Assembly (NCBI GenBank): GCA_002721305.1
Contig: PBKA01000015.1
Coordinates: 1-64,000, forward strand
Source of the DNA: Acidimicrobiaceae bacterium
Lineage (GTDB): Bacteria > Actinomycetota > Acidimicrobiia > Acidimicrobiales > Poriferisodalaceae
DNA: 64,000 nt
Direction: 5' to 3'
Below the pieces are notes generated by a model. That model did no database searches. It was not told the origin of the DNA and saw nothing but the letters and a program-made list of their open reading frames with translations. Shown here in pieces: positions 45,224-53,346 of the stretch (positions within the stretch are counted from its first letter, which is position 1; each line of letters starts with the position of its first letter). The position numbers and the translations under genes were made by a program.

Positions 45224-46975
45224 GTGTTCTCAAAGATCTTGATCGCTAACCGCGGAGAAATCGCTGTTCGGGTGATTAGAGCGTGCCGCGAGCTGGGTAT
45301 CACCAGCGTGGCTGTTTATAGCGAACTTGACCGCAACGCCTTGCATGTTCGCTTAGCCGATGAGGCGTACGCTTTGGGGGGCGAAACAGCCGCTGATTCC
45401 TATTTGAATACTGCAGCGATTCTTGACGCTATCGAACAGAGTGGTGCTGAAGCTGTTCACCCTGGATACGGCTTCTATAGCGAAAATGCTGACTTTGCTC
45501 GCGCGATTACCGACCGGGGCGTGACGTTCATCGGTCCGCCACCGGCCGCTATCGAAGTGATGGGTGACAAGATTTCTGCTCGACGTGCGGCTGAGAAGGT
45601 CGGCGTAAATGGGGTTCCGGGAACTACCGAAATTATTCAAGACCCTGACGAAGTTCGGAGATTCGGTGAGGAACACGGGTATCCGGTAGCGATCAAGGCG
45701 GCGTACGGCGGCGGTGGCCGGGGCATGAAAGTGGTTGGGTCCGCTGAAGAAGTTGACGCTGCGTTGGAGTCCGCTCAGCGAGAAGCTGAGAGTTTTTTTG
45801 GTCGTAGCGAGTGCTACATAGAGCGGTATCTGACGTGGCCGCGGCATATTGAGATGCAAATCATTGCTGACCAGCATGGGAAAACTGTCTGGTTGGGTGA
45901 ACGTGACTGTTCGGCGCAACGCCGGCATCAAAAACTGGTTGAGGAGAGCCCAGCGCCAAATTTTCCCGATGAAGTTCGGCAAGCCATGGGCGAGGCGGCA
46001 GTTGCCGTGGCCGAGGGCTGCGACTACACGAACGCCGGAACTGTCGAGTTTCTATTTCAAGACGGAGAGTTTTACTACTTGGAAATGAACACAAGACTGC
46101 AGGTGGAGCACCCGGTCAGCGAATTGGTGTCCGGAATCGACCTTGTTCGGGAGCAGATACGTATAGCGGCTGGCGAGGAGTTGTCGTTTGATCAGAGCGA
46201 CGTCAAGCAAGATGGTCACGCTATTGAGGTGCGCATCAATGCCGAAGACCCGGCGGGCGGCAGGTTTCTTCCTTCGCCGGGGACGATAAGTGAATTACGT
46301 GTGCCCGACGGATTTGGCGTCCGTTGGGATGGCGGTTATGAAGCCGGCGACGCCGTTTCTCAGTTTTACGACAATTTGGTTGGCAAGCTTGTGGTTTGGG
46401 GTGCTGATAGAGACACGGCAATATCTCGCATGCGCAGTGCACTCGCCGAATTTGAGGTACTCGGCATTGCGACAACCGCTGCTGCTCATAGTGTTATTTT
46501 GGCGGACCCAGATTTTCAAGCAGGAGAGCACAGCACCAAATGGGTCGAGGAGTCCCTTGATCTGAGTGATGTTTCTGGATCATCAGATGGTTCGGGTGAA
46601 ATTGTTGATGATGAACCGCTGACACGAAAAGACGTAGTCCTTGAAGTCAACGGTAAGCGTTTCGAAGTCGCCGCTTGGGTGCCAGAGACCGTTGGTGCTG
46701 CTCACAAGGCCAAGGGCGGCAAGCCTCGAAGGTCGGCTTCCAACTCCGCAGGTTCCACGGGTTCTGGTCAGATAGCTGTGCCGATGCAGGGAACCATCGT
46801 CAAGGTTCTCGTTGAAGTCGGTCAAGAAGTGACCGAAGGAGAGGCCGTGGTGGTGTTGGAAGCCATGAAGATGGAGAACAACATCAACGCCGATAAATCG
46901 GGAACGGTCGCCGAAGTGAAGGTCGGTCCCGGCGACACCGTCGGAGCAGGCGACGTTGTCGTAATCATCGAGTAG
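45224..46975 (+). CDS. accA3: Acetyl/propionyl-CoA carboxylase alpha subunit (biotin carboxylase + biotin carrier)
   Basis: 583 residues from GTG at 45224 (TTG 45221 is the alternative; GGAAGG upstream is a plausible ribosome binding site). The biotin carboxylase domain starts FSKILIANRGEIAVR and includes the ATP-grasp part (AAYGGGGRGMKVV) and EMNTRLQVEHPVSE. The C-terminal biotinyl domain carries VLEAMKMENNI with the biotinylated lysine at 549. Makes malonyl- or methylmalonyl-CoA together with a separate beta subunit, which is not in this window. Actinobacterial AccA3/PccA type; which acyl-CoA is used depends on the beta subunit. Confidence 0.94.
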   Translation: MFSKILIANRGEIAVRVIRACRELGITSVAVYSELDRNALHVRLADEAYALGGETAADSYLNTAAILDAIEQSGAEAVHPGYGFYSENADFARAITDRGVTFIGPPPAAIEVMGDKISARRAAEKVGVNGVPGTTEIIQDPDEVRRFGEEHGYPVAIKAAYGGGGRGMKVVGSAEEVDAALESAQREAESFFGRSECYIERYLTWPRHIEMQIIADQHGKTVWLGERDCSAQRRHQKLVEESPAPNFPDEVRQAMGEAAVAVAEGCDYTNAGTVEFLFQDGEFYYLEMNTRLQVEHPVSELVSGIDLVREQIRIAAGEELSFDQSDVKQDGHAIEVRINAEDPAGGRFLPSPGTISELRVPDGFGVRWDGGYEAGDAVSQFYDNLVGKLVVWGADRDTAISRMRSALAEFEVLGIATTAAAHSVILADPDFQAGEHSTKWVEESLDLSDVSGSSDGSGEIVDDEPLTRKDVVLEVNGKRFEVAAWVPETVGAAHKAKGGKPRRSASNSAGSTGSGQIAVPMQGTIVKVLVEVGQEVTEGEAVVVLEAMKMENNINADKSGTVAEVKVGPGDTVGAGDVVVIIE

Positions 46976-47031
46976 TGGTCGCGACCAACGATTGCTTGAA
47001 CCCTGCGAGACTGGTGACAATGATGACTGAG
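46976..47031 (+). promoter_or_regulatory. Palindrome and candidate promoter upstream of rmlA
   Basis: A perfect 12-bp palindrome TGGTCGCGACCA (46976-46987) directly follows the carboxylase stop. Then TTGAAC (46996-47001), 17 bases, and AATGAT (47019-47024) form a weak -35/-10 pair (four matches of six each). The rmlA ATG follows with an AGGAG ribosome binding site at 47039-47043. The palindrome may be an operator or a transcription-end hairpin without loop; both readings are tentative. Confidence 0.3.
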
Positions 47032-47051
47032 GGCGTTCAGGAGCGGCATCT

Positions 47052-47912
47052 ATGCGTGGCATGATTCTCGCTGGTGGCGCTGGGACACGTTTATTTCCTT
47101 TAAATCAGGTTTCCAGCAAGCAACTCCAAGCGGTTTATGACAAGCCGATGATCTATTACCCGCTGGAAACCTTGATGACCGCCGGGGTCAGAGAAGTTCA
47201 TCTGATTAGCACCCCACATGATTTGCCTGTTTTCCAGCGAGTATTGGGCGACGGGCACCAGTGGGGTATCGATCTTTCTTATGGAGTGCAGCCAGAACCC
47301 GGTGGAATCGCGCAGGCGGTAACAATCGGAGAAAGCTTTACTCGAGAACAGCCGTTTACTCTCATTCTTGGAGACAACATTTTCTTCGGTCCAATCGGCT
47401 TGGCGAATCAAGTGTCGGCATTTGGTGGGGGGGCTGTCATTTGGGGTTACCCGGTGAAGGATCCTCAGCGTTACGGGGTGATAGAACTCGATCCTTCGGG
47501 CGCGGTTGTGTCAATTGAGGAAAAGCCCAGCGACCCCAAAAGCGCGTTGGCTGTACCTGGGCTGTACATGTATGACGGCACCGCGGTGTCTCGAGCTAAA
47601 GAACTTGCTCCGAGTGCTAGGGGCGAGTTGGAGATCACGGATTTGAACTTGAACTTTCTTGATGATGGTCAACTGCGCGCTGTTGAGTTTGGGAAAGACA
47701 TCACTTGGATGGATTCAGGTACACACGAGAGTCTCCTTGAGAGTTCAAACTTCATCGCCGCGGTCGAAACGAAGAACGGATACAAGGTCGCCTGCCTAGA
47801 AGAGGTTGCATACAACATGGGTTTTGTGTCTCTCGAGGAGATCGCTGGGACCATTGAGGCGATGCCCATGTCGCCGTATAGAAGCTATTGCGAAAGGGCG
47901 ATTTTGGGGTGA
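47052..47912 (+). CDS. rmlA: Glucose-1-phosphate thymidylyltransferase
   Basis: 286 residues, standard RmlA length. Nucleotide-binding start MRGMILAGGAGTRLFPL, then QLQAVYDKPMIYYPLE, the catalytic LGDNIFFG, and the C-terminal ITWMDSGTHESLLES. First step of dTDP-L-rhamnose synthesis. It is preceded by a good ribosome binding site and followed, with a GTGA overlap, by the YfhO-like membrane protein. Confidence 0.96.
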   Translation: MRGMILAGGAGTRLFPLNQVSSKQLQAVYDKPMIYYPLETLMTAGVREVHLISTPHDLPVFQRVLGDGHQWGIDLSYGVQPEPGGIAQAVTIGESFTREQPFTLILGDNIFFGPIGLANQVSAFGGGAVIWGYPVKDPQRYGVIELDPSGAVVSIEEKPSDPKSALAVPGLYMYDGTAVSRAKELAPSARGELEITDLNLNFLDDGQLRAVEFGKDITWMDSGTHESLLESSNFIAAVETKNGYKVACLEEVAYNMGFVSLEEIAGTIEAMPMSPYRSYCERAILG

Positions 47913-50659
47913 GGGGTCGACGGGTCGACAGCGCAACTCGTTGGACCCTCGGCATAGTTGTTGTAACGATCATCTTCAGTTTGGGATTGTCGCTGATCGG
48001 TTCGCGGACGTTCTTGCGATCCGACACTGTTTTGCGCTGGGCGCCGTGGAATGAGAGTCAACCCATCGATCTCGAATTGACGTCGATTCCGGTGGCCGAT
48101 CCTGTGGATTCAGGATTCCCCGCGCAAGAACTGTTTCACCGCCGACTACTAGACGGCGATTTCGCCATGTGGAACCCGTACCCGGCAGGAGGAACCCCTC
48201 TCGCCTCAGTTCCTCATCAGGGTTTCTTTGATCCTCTGAATTTGCCCTTCCTATTTCTGCCAGATCGAGTGGCGCCTGCTTGGGTGAAGCTAATTGAGCT
48301 TTCTGTTGCGCTCACCGGGGTCTTTTTGTTGCTCCGGAACTTGGGAGTCTCGCGGACCCCCTCGCTTGTAGCCGGATTTATTTATGCTTTCAGCGGCTTT
48401 CAAACGATGTGGACGAATTGGCCGCAAAGCCACGTAGGCGCTTATTTACCTTGGCTTTTGTGGGCGTCGGAACGCCTTTTGCGTCGGCGAGACATGTCCT
48501 CGTGTTTGGCGATTGCGCTTGTGACTTGTTCAATGCTTCTTGCAGGATTCCCCGCATTGACGGCATGGGGCGTGGCATTGATGTTGCTGTGGCTCGTTTT
48601 GCGCTCCCGCACAGGGTTTGGAGACCAAGGCAGGACGGCGACCTTAGTTGCCTCTGCTACAGCGTCTGTGGCGCTAGGCGCTGGGCTCGCGGCGTGGCAA
48701 CTCTTTCCTTTCATTCATCAGTTACGAGCCACTGATTTAGCTCATCGAGGGCAAACTGTTGCTGATCATCTGTCCTCTTCATTGATGGCGACGGCTGCTA
48801 TTCCGACTGCGTTCGGTTCCCATGCGCAGGGATTTTTTTATGGTGATCGCAATTACATCGAGAGCTGTGCTTTTCTAGGCGCGGGAGCATTGGTAATCGT
48901 GGCTGGTGCGCTCGTTTTGCGTCCTTCCGCCTCTGTTTCTAGGTCTTCTACAGCGGTGATCGCCGGTTTGTTGACCGTCACGACATTGCTGATTTTCGGC
49001 GGAAGCCCCGTCTTGGCCTTAGCTCAAAAGTTTCCAGTTTTCGATTCGAATTTCGTGGGTCGAATGCGCTCAATTTGGCTGCTGTTACTTTCTTTGTTAG
49101 TTGGTCTGGGGATCGAAGCGCTCACCTCGGGCGGGGATGACCGCTCGGTCGGATTGGATGTGCGACGGCGACGGTTTCAGGTCGCTGGCTTTTCGACCGT
49201 ATTGCTTGTCGCGATTTTCGGTGTTGTTTATCTGTTGCGCCGAGCGTCCCAGGAGGGACATCTATTTGATGTCGGTCGAGCAATAGTTATTGCCGGGGTC
49301 GCCGCGGGAGTTGTGATCTGTGCAGTCATATTGCGCGGTCGATTGGGAGACTTTTTTCCTGTCGTTGTTGCGGGGGTGGCCGCAGTGGAAATTCTTCTAT
49401 TTGTCACTCCGTTTTGGCCTAGTGAGGTTCCAGAGCGTCACTACCCGATGACTCCTGCTCATGAGTTTCTCGCTGAGGAAGCGACTGGCGATCGCATAGC
49501 TACTCACGACTTGGCGTTTTATGCGGGGACGACCACCCACTATGGGATTCGAACTGTGACTGGTCATGTCTTCCATCAACCAACGTGGAGGGATTTGTTG
49601 GTCGCGATTGATCCAGAGGCTTTTGAGCGGTCGTACACGTTTTCTTTTCTTGAGTTCCGCGACGTAAACCGCTTGGAGTCACCGGTGTTGGACCGGATGG
49701 CGGTGCGGTGGTTCGTTACTCAAGTTGATTTTCCTTTGCCGGGCAAGCCGGTCGTTATGTCCGAAGGCAATGCTGCGCGGGGGCTCGAACGGGGAGCGTT
49801 TCTTGAGGTGAGGGTTGACTCGCGACCGATTCGCGGCGTTGAGTTAGACGTAGTTGAGGATTTGATTACGAGTGATCTTGCAGGTCGCCTGCGAATCGAG
49901 ATTGTTGCGTCAGATGGCACGGTTCGCACTGGCCGAAGGCATGTTCGTGGGTTGTTGCCTGCAGGTCGTCATTGGGTTCCCGTTGCTGCAGAAGACCTAC
50001 CTGTCGGTGGTGAAGTATTGGTACGAGTCAGGCTTGATGCTGATGACGGTGTTTTGAAGCTGCGGACAGATCGGTTTGGATCTCCCGCGTTAAACGGGAT
50101 GGAGCCGGCAGGAGGCGCGCTGCGTTTGGCTTATGCCGATGACGTCGCTATTTGGGAGAATTTGAATGTCTTGGAGCGGGTCAGGTTTGCGTCTGAGGGG
50201 GTCGTCGTGCCTGATGGAGGCGACAGGGTTCAGATGTTGCAGACCCCTCTTCCTTCTGAGGTGGTGGTGCTTTCACAACAGTCCACTCATCTGACTGGCC
50301 CTTTGGGAGCTAGGGCGGTGATCGAGGAAGTGGACGATCAGTTGGATCATCTAAGCATTTCATTAACTGCTTCAAATCCGGGGTGGTTGGTGGTGGCTGA
50401 TGCGATGCAAAGTGGTTGGGTTGCAACGGTTAACGGCGTTTCTCAGCCGTTGGTTGCGGCTGATCATGCTCTGGTAGCGGTGCCGATTCCGGAGGGATCG
50501 AGCATTGTGCGAGTCGAGTACCGACCTGCTGGTTTACGGGCGGGGGTGCCTATTTCTGTTGTGTCGGTGGCACTTGTGTTGTCGTTGATTTGGGGCGTTA
50601 CCCGTAAGAAGCGAGCTATTCACGCTTCTGGATCTGATTCTTCGTCGGTGTTGCTGTAG
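47909..50659 (+). CDS. YfhO-like multi-spanning membrane protein
   Basis: 916 residues from GTG at 47909, which overlaps the rmlA stop (GTGA); an upstream ATG at 47888 is less natural. After one N-terminal membrane segment comes an external loop with the YfhO-type sequence DGDFAMWNPYPAGGTPL. Then about ten hydrophobic segments follow, and a large extracytoplasmic C-terminal region ending in a last membrane segment (LRAGVPISVVSVALVLSLIW). The YfhO family is related to GT-C glycosyltransferases and assists glycosylation of lipoteichoic acid and other surface polymers in Firmicutes. Here it is coupled to rmlA. Its end overlaps the convergent GT2 gene by 40 bases. Confidence 0.82.
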   Translation: MRGRRVDSATRWTLGIVVVTIIFSLGLSLIGSRTFLRSDTVLRWAPWNESQPIDLELTSIPVADPVDSGFPAQELFHRRLLDGDFAMWNPYPAGGTPLASVPHQGFFDPLNLPFLFLPDRVAPAWVKLIELSVALTGVFLLLRNLGVSRTPSLVAGFIYAFSGFQTMWTNWPQSHVGAYLPWLLWASERLLRRRDMSSCLAIALVTCSMLLAGFPALTAWGVALMLLWLVLRSRTGFGDQGRTATLVASATASVALGAGLAAWQLFPFIHQLRATDLAHRGQTVADHLSSSLMATAAIPTAFGSHAQGFFYGDRNYIESCAFLGAGALVIVAGALVLRPSASVSRSSTAVIAGLLTVTTLLIFGGSPVLALAQKFPVFDSNFVGRMRSIWLLLLSLLVGLGIEALTSGGDDRSVGLDVRRRRFQVAGFSTVLLVAIFGVVYLLRRASQEGHLFDVGRAIVIAGVAAGVVICAVILRGRLGDFFPVVVAGVAAVEILLFVTPFWPSEVPERHYPMTPAHEFLAEEATGDRIATHDLAFYAGTTTHYGIRTVTGHVFHQPTWRDLLVAIDPEAFERSYTFSFLEFRDVNRLESPVLDRMAVRWFVTQVDFPLPGKPVVMSEGNAARGLERGAFLEVRVDSRPIRGVELDVVEDLITSDLAGRLRIEIVASDGTVRTGRRHVRGLLPAGRHWVPVAAEDLPVGGEVLVRVRLDADDGVLKLRTDRFGSPALNGMEPAGGALRLAYADDVAIWENLNVLERVRFASEGVVVPDGGDRVQMLQTPLPSEVVVLSQQSTHLTGPLGARAVIEEVDDQLDHLSISLTASNPGWLVVADAMQSGWVATVNGVSQPLVAADHALVAVPIPEGSSIVRVEYRPAGLRAGVPISVVSVALVLSLIWGVTRKKRAIHASGSDSSSVLL

Positions 50660-51654
50660 TTACCGATGGTGAGTTCGATATTTCGGACTCTGCGAAGGAC
50701 GCGTTCGGTGATCACTCGATTCGATCGAAGTAGGTCTGCGAGTAATCCGAGCATCAGCATTTGCACTGCTACGAGTAGGCAGACCGCGCCGACTATGAGC
50801 GACTGGATATGTCCTTCTCCCCCAGCGGTCAGGTAATACCAGCCAAATCGTCCGAAGAGTATTAGGCCAGCCGCTGCGAAGATGGCAGCTGGAATGTTGA
50901 AGAAGCGAAGCGGTTTGTGCATTGCGTATACCCGAGAAATAGTTCCTGCTGATCTTCGAACGTACTGGCGTTTTGAACGGAAAAGGCGTGAGGGGCGAGT
51001 TGTTGGATTTACTCCAATGGGCACGTCAGCGACTATCAGGTCGGAACGACCGGCTTGGATGAGGGTCTCTAGCGTATATGTGAATTGTGAGACGACGTTG
51101 ACTTGTAGAGCTGCATCCTTGGAGTACGCCCTAAACCCTGAGGTTACGTCGGAGACATGGGTGGCAGATGCCTGTCGCACCACCCAAGATCCGACTCTTT
51201 GTAACCATTTCTTCAATGGGGAGAATTCTTGGTGGTTCGCTATGTCTCTGGTCCCGACTACAAGGTCGGCGTGGCCTTTACATATTGGTTCCACCAGACG
51301 AGGAATGTCGGCCGCCGAATACTGGTTGTCGGCATCTGTGTTGACAATCACATCAGCTCCGAGTTGCAGGGATGCGTCGAGACCAGCTTGAAAGGCAACC
51401 GCCAATCCTTTGTTGTTGCTCAACTTCACCACCACATCAACCCCGTGTGCTTGGGCGACTGCGGCTGTTTCGTCACTTGATCCGTCGTCTACAACTAACC
51501 AAAGGACCTCATCGAATCCGTTGACCGTTCTGGGTAAATCTCCCAGAGTGGTCGGTAGCGTCTCTGCTTCGTTGAAACAGGGAATCTGGATGACGAGTCG
51601 CACTTCCCCATTCTGGTGGACGAATGGACTAGACACATGGCGGTGATTATTCAT
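50620..51654 (-). CDS. Polyprenyl-phosphate sugar synthase-like GT2 with two membrane segments
   Basis: 344 residues. The GT-A domain resembles dolichyl-phosphate mannose synthase / ArnC-type enzymes: VIQIPCFNEAETL, VVDDGSSDET, VNTDADNQYSAADIPRLV and a HVSDVTSGFRAYSKDAAL acceptor block. The C-terminus has two hydrophobic segments (IPAAIFAAAGLILFGRFGWYYL and LIVGAVCLLVAVQMLMLGLL), as in two-TM polyprenyl-phosphate glycosyltransferases. It would make a lipid-linked monosaccharide donor for external glycosyltransferases such as YfhO- or GT-C-type proteins, which fits the neighbour it converges on. Confidence 0.87.
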   Translation of the reverse strand: MNNHRHVSSPFVHQNGEVRLVIQIPCFNEAETLPTTLGDLPRTVNGFDEVLWLVVDDGSSDETAAVAQAHGVDVVVKLSNNKGLAVAFQAGLDASLQLGADVIVNTDADNQYSAADIPRLVEPICKGHADLVVGTRDIANHQEFSPLKKWLQRVGSWVVRQASATHVSDVTSGFRAYSKDAALQVNVVSQFTYTLETLIQAGRSDLIVADVPIGVNPTTRPSRLFRSKRQYVRRSAGTISRVYAMHKPLRFFNIPAAIFAAAGLILFGRFGWYYLTAGGEGHIQSLIVGAVCLLVAVQMLMLGLLADLLRSNRVITERVLRRVRNIELTIGNYSNTDEESDPEA

Positions 51655-51692
51655 TTCCTGAAATGATTGAGCTAGGAGTTAGGGAAGAACCA

Positions 51693-52472
51693 ATGAGCGA
51701 CGAAGCTACATATGAGTTGGATGGGCATATTGCGACAATTACTTACAATCGTCCCGAGTCTCTGAATGCGATCAACGGAGCCATGCGCGAGTGTTTGAAC
51801 GCCGCATGGTTGGAGTTTTATAACGATCCGGAGGCGTGGGTTGCTGTGTTGACTGGATCGGGTCGGGCTTTCTGTGCGGGTGCTGATCTGCGGCCAGGGC
51901 AGGGCAATTCTGCTGGCACTTGGTCGGGCAGCTACTTCGAGATTCCTACCATTAATAGCTTTGAGAGTGGGTTGGAGTTGTGGAAGCCGACTATTGCCGC
52001 GGTGAATGGTGCTTGTATTGGCTATGGATTAACCGGTGCCATAGCAACTGATTTTCTTTTGGCGTCGGACCGTGCTGTGTTCGGGATGCCTGAGGTGAAG
52101 GTTGGAGTACCAACGATTGTCGGTTCCATGCGAATTCCATCGAAGCTGGCGTGGGCTGACGCTATGGAGATTTTGTTGACGGGTGACAACATCGATGCTG
52201 AACAAGCAGCCGATATCGGGTTGGCCTGGCGAGTGGTACCTCACGATGATCTGCTGGACGAGGCCTATGCACTAGCGGATCGTTTATGTCAGGGTGCGCC
52301 ACTTGCGGTGCGGGCGGTTAAGGAAGTTGCGACTCGCTCTCAGCGGATGGGTTGGATAGAGGCGGTTCGTATGGGTGAAAGTATTCGACGGATTGTGGGA
52401 GCAAGTGAGGATGCTCAAGAAGGGGTGGACGCTTTTCGGGAAAAGCGCTCGCCAGAATGGAAGGGTCGTTAG
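51693..52472 (+). CDS. Enoyl-CoA hydratase/isomerase family protein
   Basis: 259 residues from ATG at 51693. Crotonase fold with the two oxyanion-hole segments GSGRAFCAGADLR and NGACIGYGLTGAIATD and the later FGMPEVKVGVP containing the glutamate that corresponds to the second catalytic acid of bacterial hydratases. The first catalytic glutamate position seems replaced (GLTGAIA), so hydratase activity is not guaranteed; isomerase or other crotonase chemistry is possible. Single gene between two minus-strand genes. Confidence 0.85.
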   Translation: MSDEATYELDGHIATITYNRPESLNAINGAMRECLNAAWLEFYNDPEAWVAVLTGSGRAFCAGADLRPGQGNSAGTWSGSYFEIPTINSFESGLELWKPTIAAVNGACIGYGLTGAIATDFLLASDRAVFGMPEVKVGVPTIVGSMRIPSKLAWADAMEILLTGDNIDAEQAADIGLAWRVVPHDDLLDEAYALADRLCQGAPLAVRAVKEVATRSQRMGWIEAVRMGESIRRIVGASEDAQEGVDAFREKRSPEWKGR

Positions 52473-52511
52473 GTGTTAACTTTCTTGTCTCGGTTGGGCG
52501 GCCCTGAGCAT

Positions 52512-53333
52512 TTAGGTTTCGAGAACGAGACGTGCGACGACGTCGGTGCCGAACGCGGTCAAAATCGCTAGGTAGAGAAGCCCCGTGGCTGCCATGACTG
52601 CCGCATATTGACGTTCACGTAACGCGGCGCGGGTGGCAAGCACCAGTGCTCCAGTGGTCAGGGCGCACGCAACCCAGAACCATCCAAGCATTCCTCCGTA
52701 GCTATCGTCTATTTCGCCGGAGAGAACCGAGAACATGCCGGTTGGGATTAGTAAGAGACCGACCTCGATGGGCCAGAGTTTTCCAAGCCAAGAGACTTGT
52801 TCGATGAGAGGTTCTCTTCGGAGTCCGGGTTGAACTAAGTACCAGTGTCCCAAGAGCATGGCATCGGTGACCGAACCCAAGAAAGCTGCGCCGATCAAAA
52901 CTCGAGCTGTCTGTAGCAACTCGTTTCCTCCGCCTCCGAGTCCCGCCGCTATGAGACCCACCAGACCAGCGATGGGGGCGGCGAGATCCCATTGCGGGTC
53001 ATACCTGCGATGCGTTTGTTGTGGCTGAGGTGATTGGCTTGCCTCCTTCGTGGGTCGCCCGGTTATCGATAGCAACAGTGTGCCTGCGGCAGTGACTGCG
53101 ACCACAACAGCCGCTACATCTCGAATGGGTTCCGAAGCCCACCCGAAGCCCGCTACCGCTGCCAAAACGGCAATGGCTGCATAGGTCGATCTCAGGAGCC
53201 ATCCATAGCCGGGACCAACTTCTTTACGACGGGTGGTGACCCACAAAAATAGGAGTCCGCCGGTTGCCCATTGCAGCAACACTGTTGCGGCATCAAGCTG
53301 GGGACCGGCTGGCATCGTCGGAAGTGTAGTCAC
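52512..53333 (-). CDS. Multi-spanning membrane protein of unknown function
   Basis: 273 residues with about eight hydrophobic segments, for example VLLQWATGGLLFLWVTT, STYAAIAVLAAVAGFGWA, VAAVVVAVTAAGTLLLSI and a final AAVMAATGLLYLAILTAFG. A short polar loop (KEASQSPQPQQTHRRYDPQWD) divides it in the middle, suggesting two similar halves. No catalytic or transport motif recognised. It starts 14 bases after the lipB-lipA fusion gene on the same strand and is probably in its operon. Confidence 0.72.
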   Translation of the reverse strand: MTTLPTMPAGPQLDAATVLLQWATGGLLFLWVTTRRKEVGPGYGWLLRSTYAAIAVLAAVAGFGWASEPIRDVAAVVVAVTAAGTLLLSITGRPTKEASQSPQPQQTHRRYDPQWDLAAPIAGLVGLIAAGLGGGGNELLQTARVLIGAAFLGSVTDAMLLGHWYLVQPGLRREPLIEQVSWLGKLWPIEVGLLLIPTGMFSVLSGEIDDSYGGMLGWFWVACALTTGALVLATRAALRERQYAAVMAATGLLYLAILTAFGTDVVARLVLET

Positions 53334-53346
53334 CGGGTGGTGAAAG

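Noticed and set aside
46236-47062. Minus-strand open frames opposite the biotin carboxylase gene
   Set aside because: Antisense shadows of a well conserved enzyme with matching codon periodicity on the other strand.
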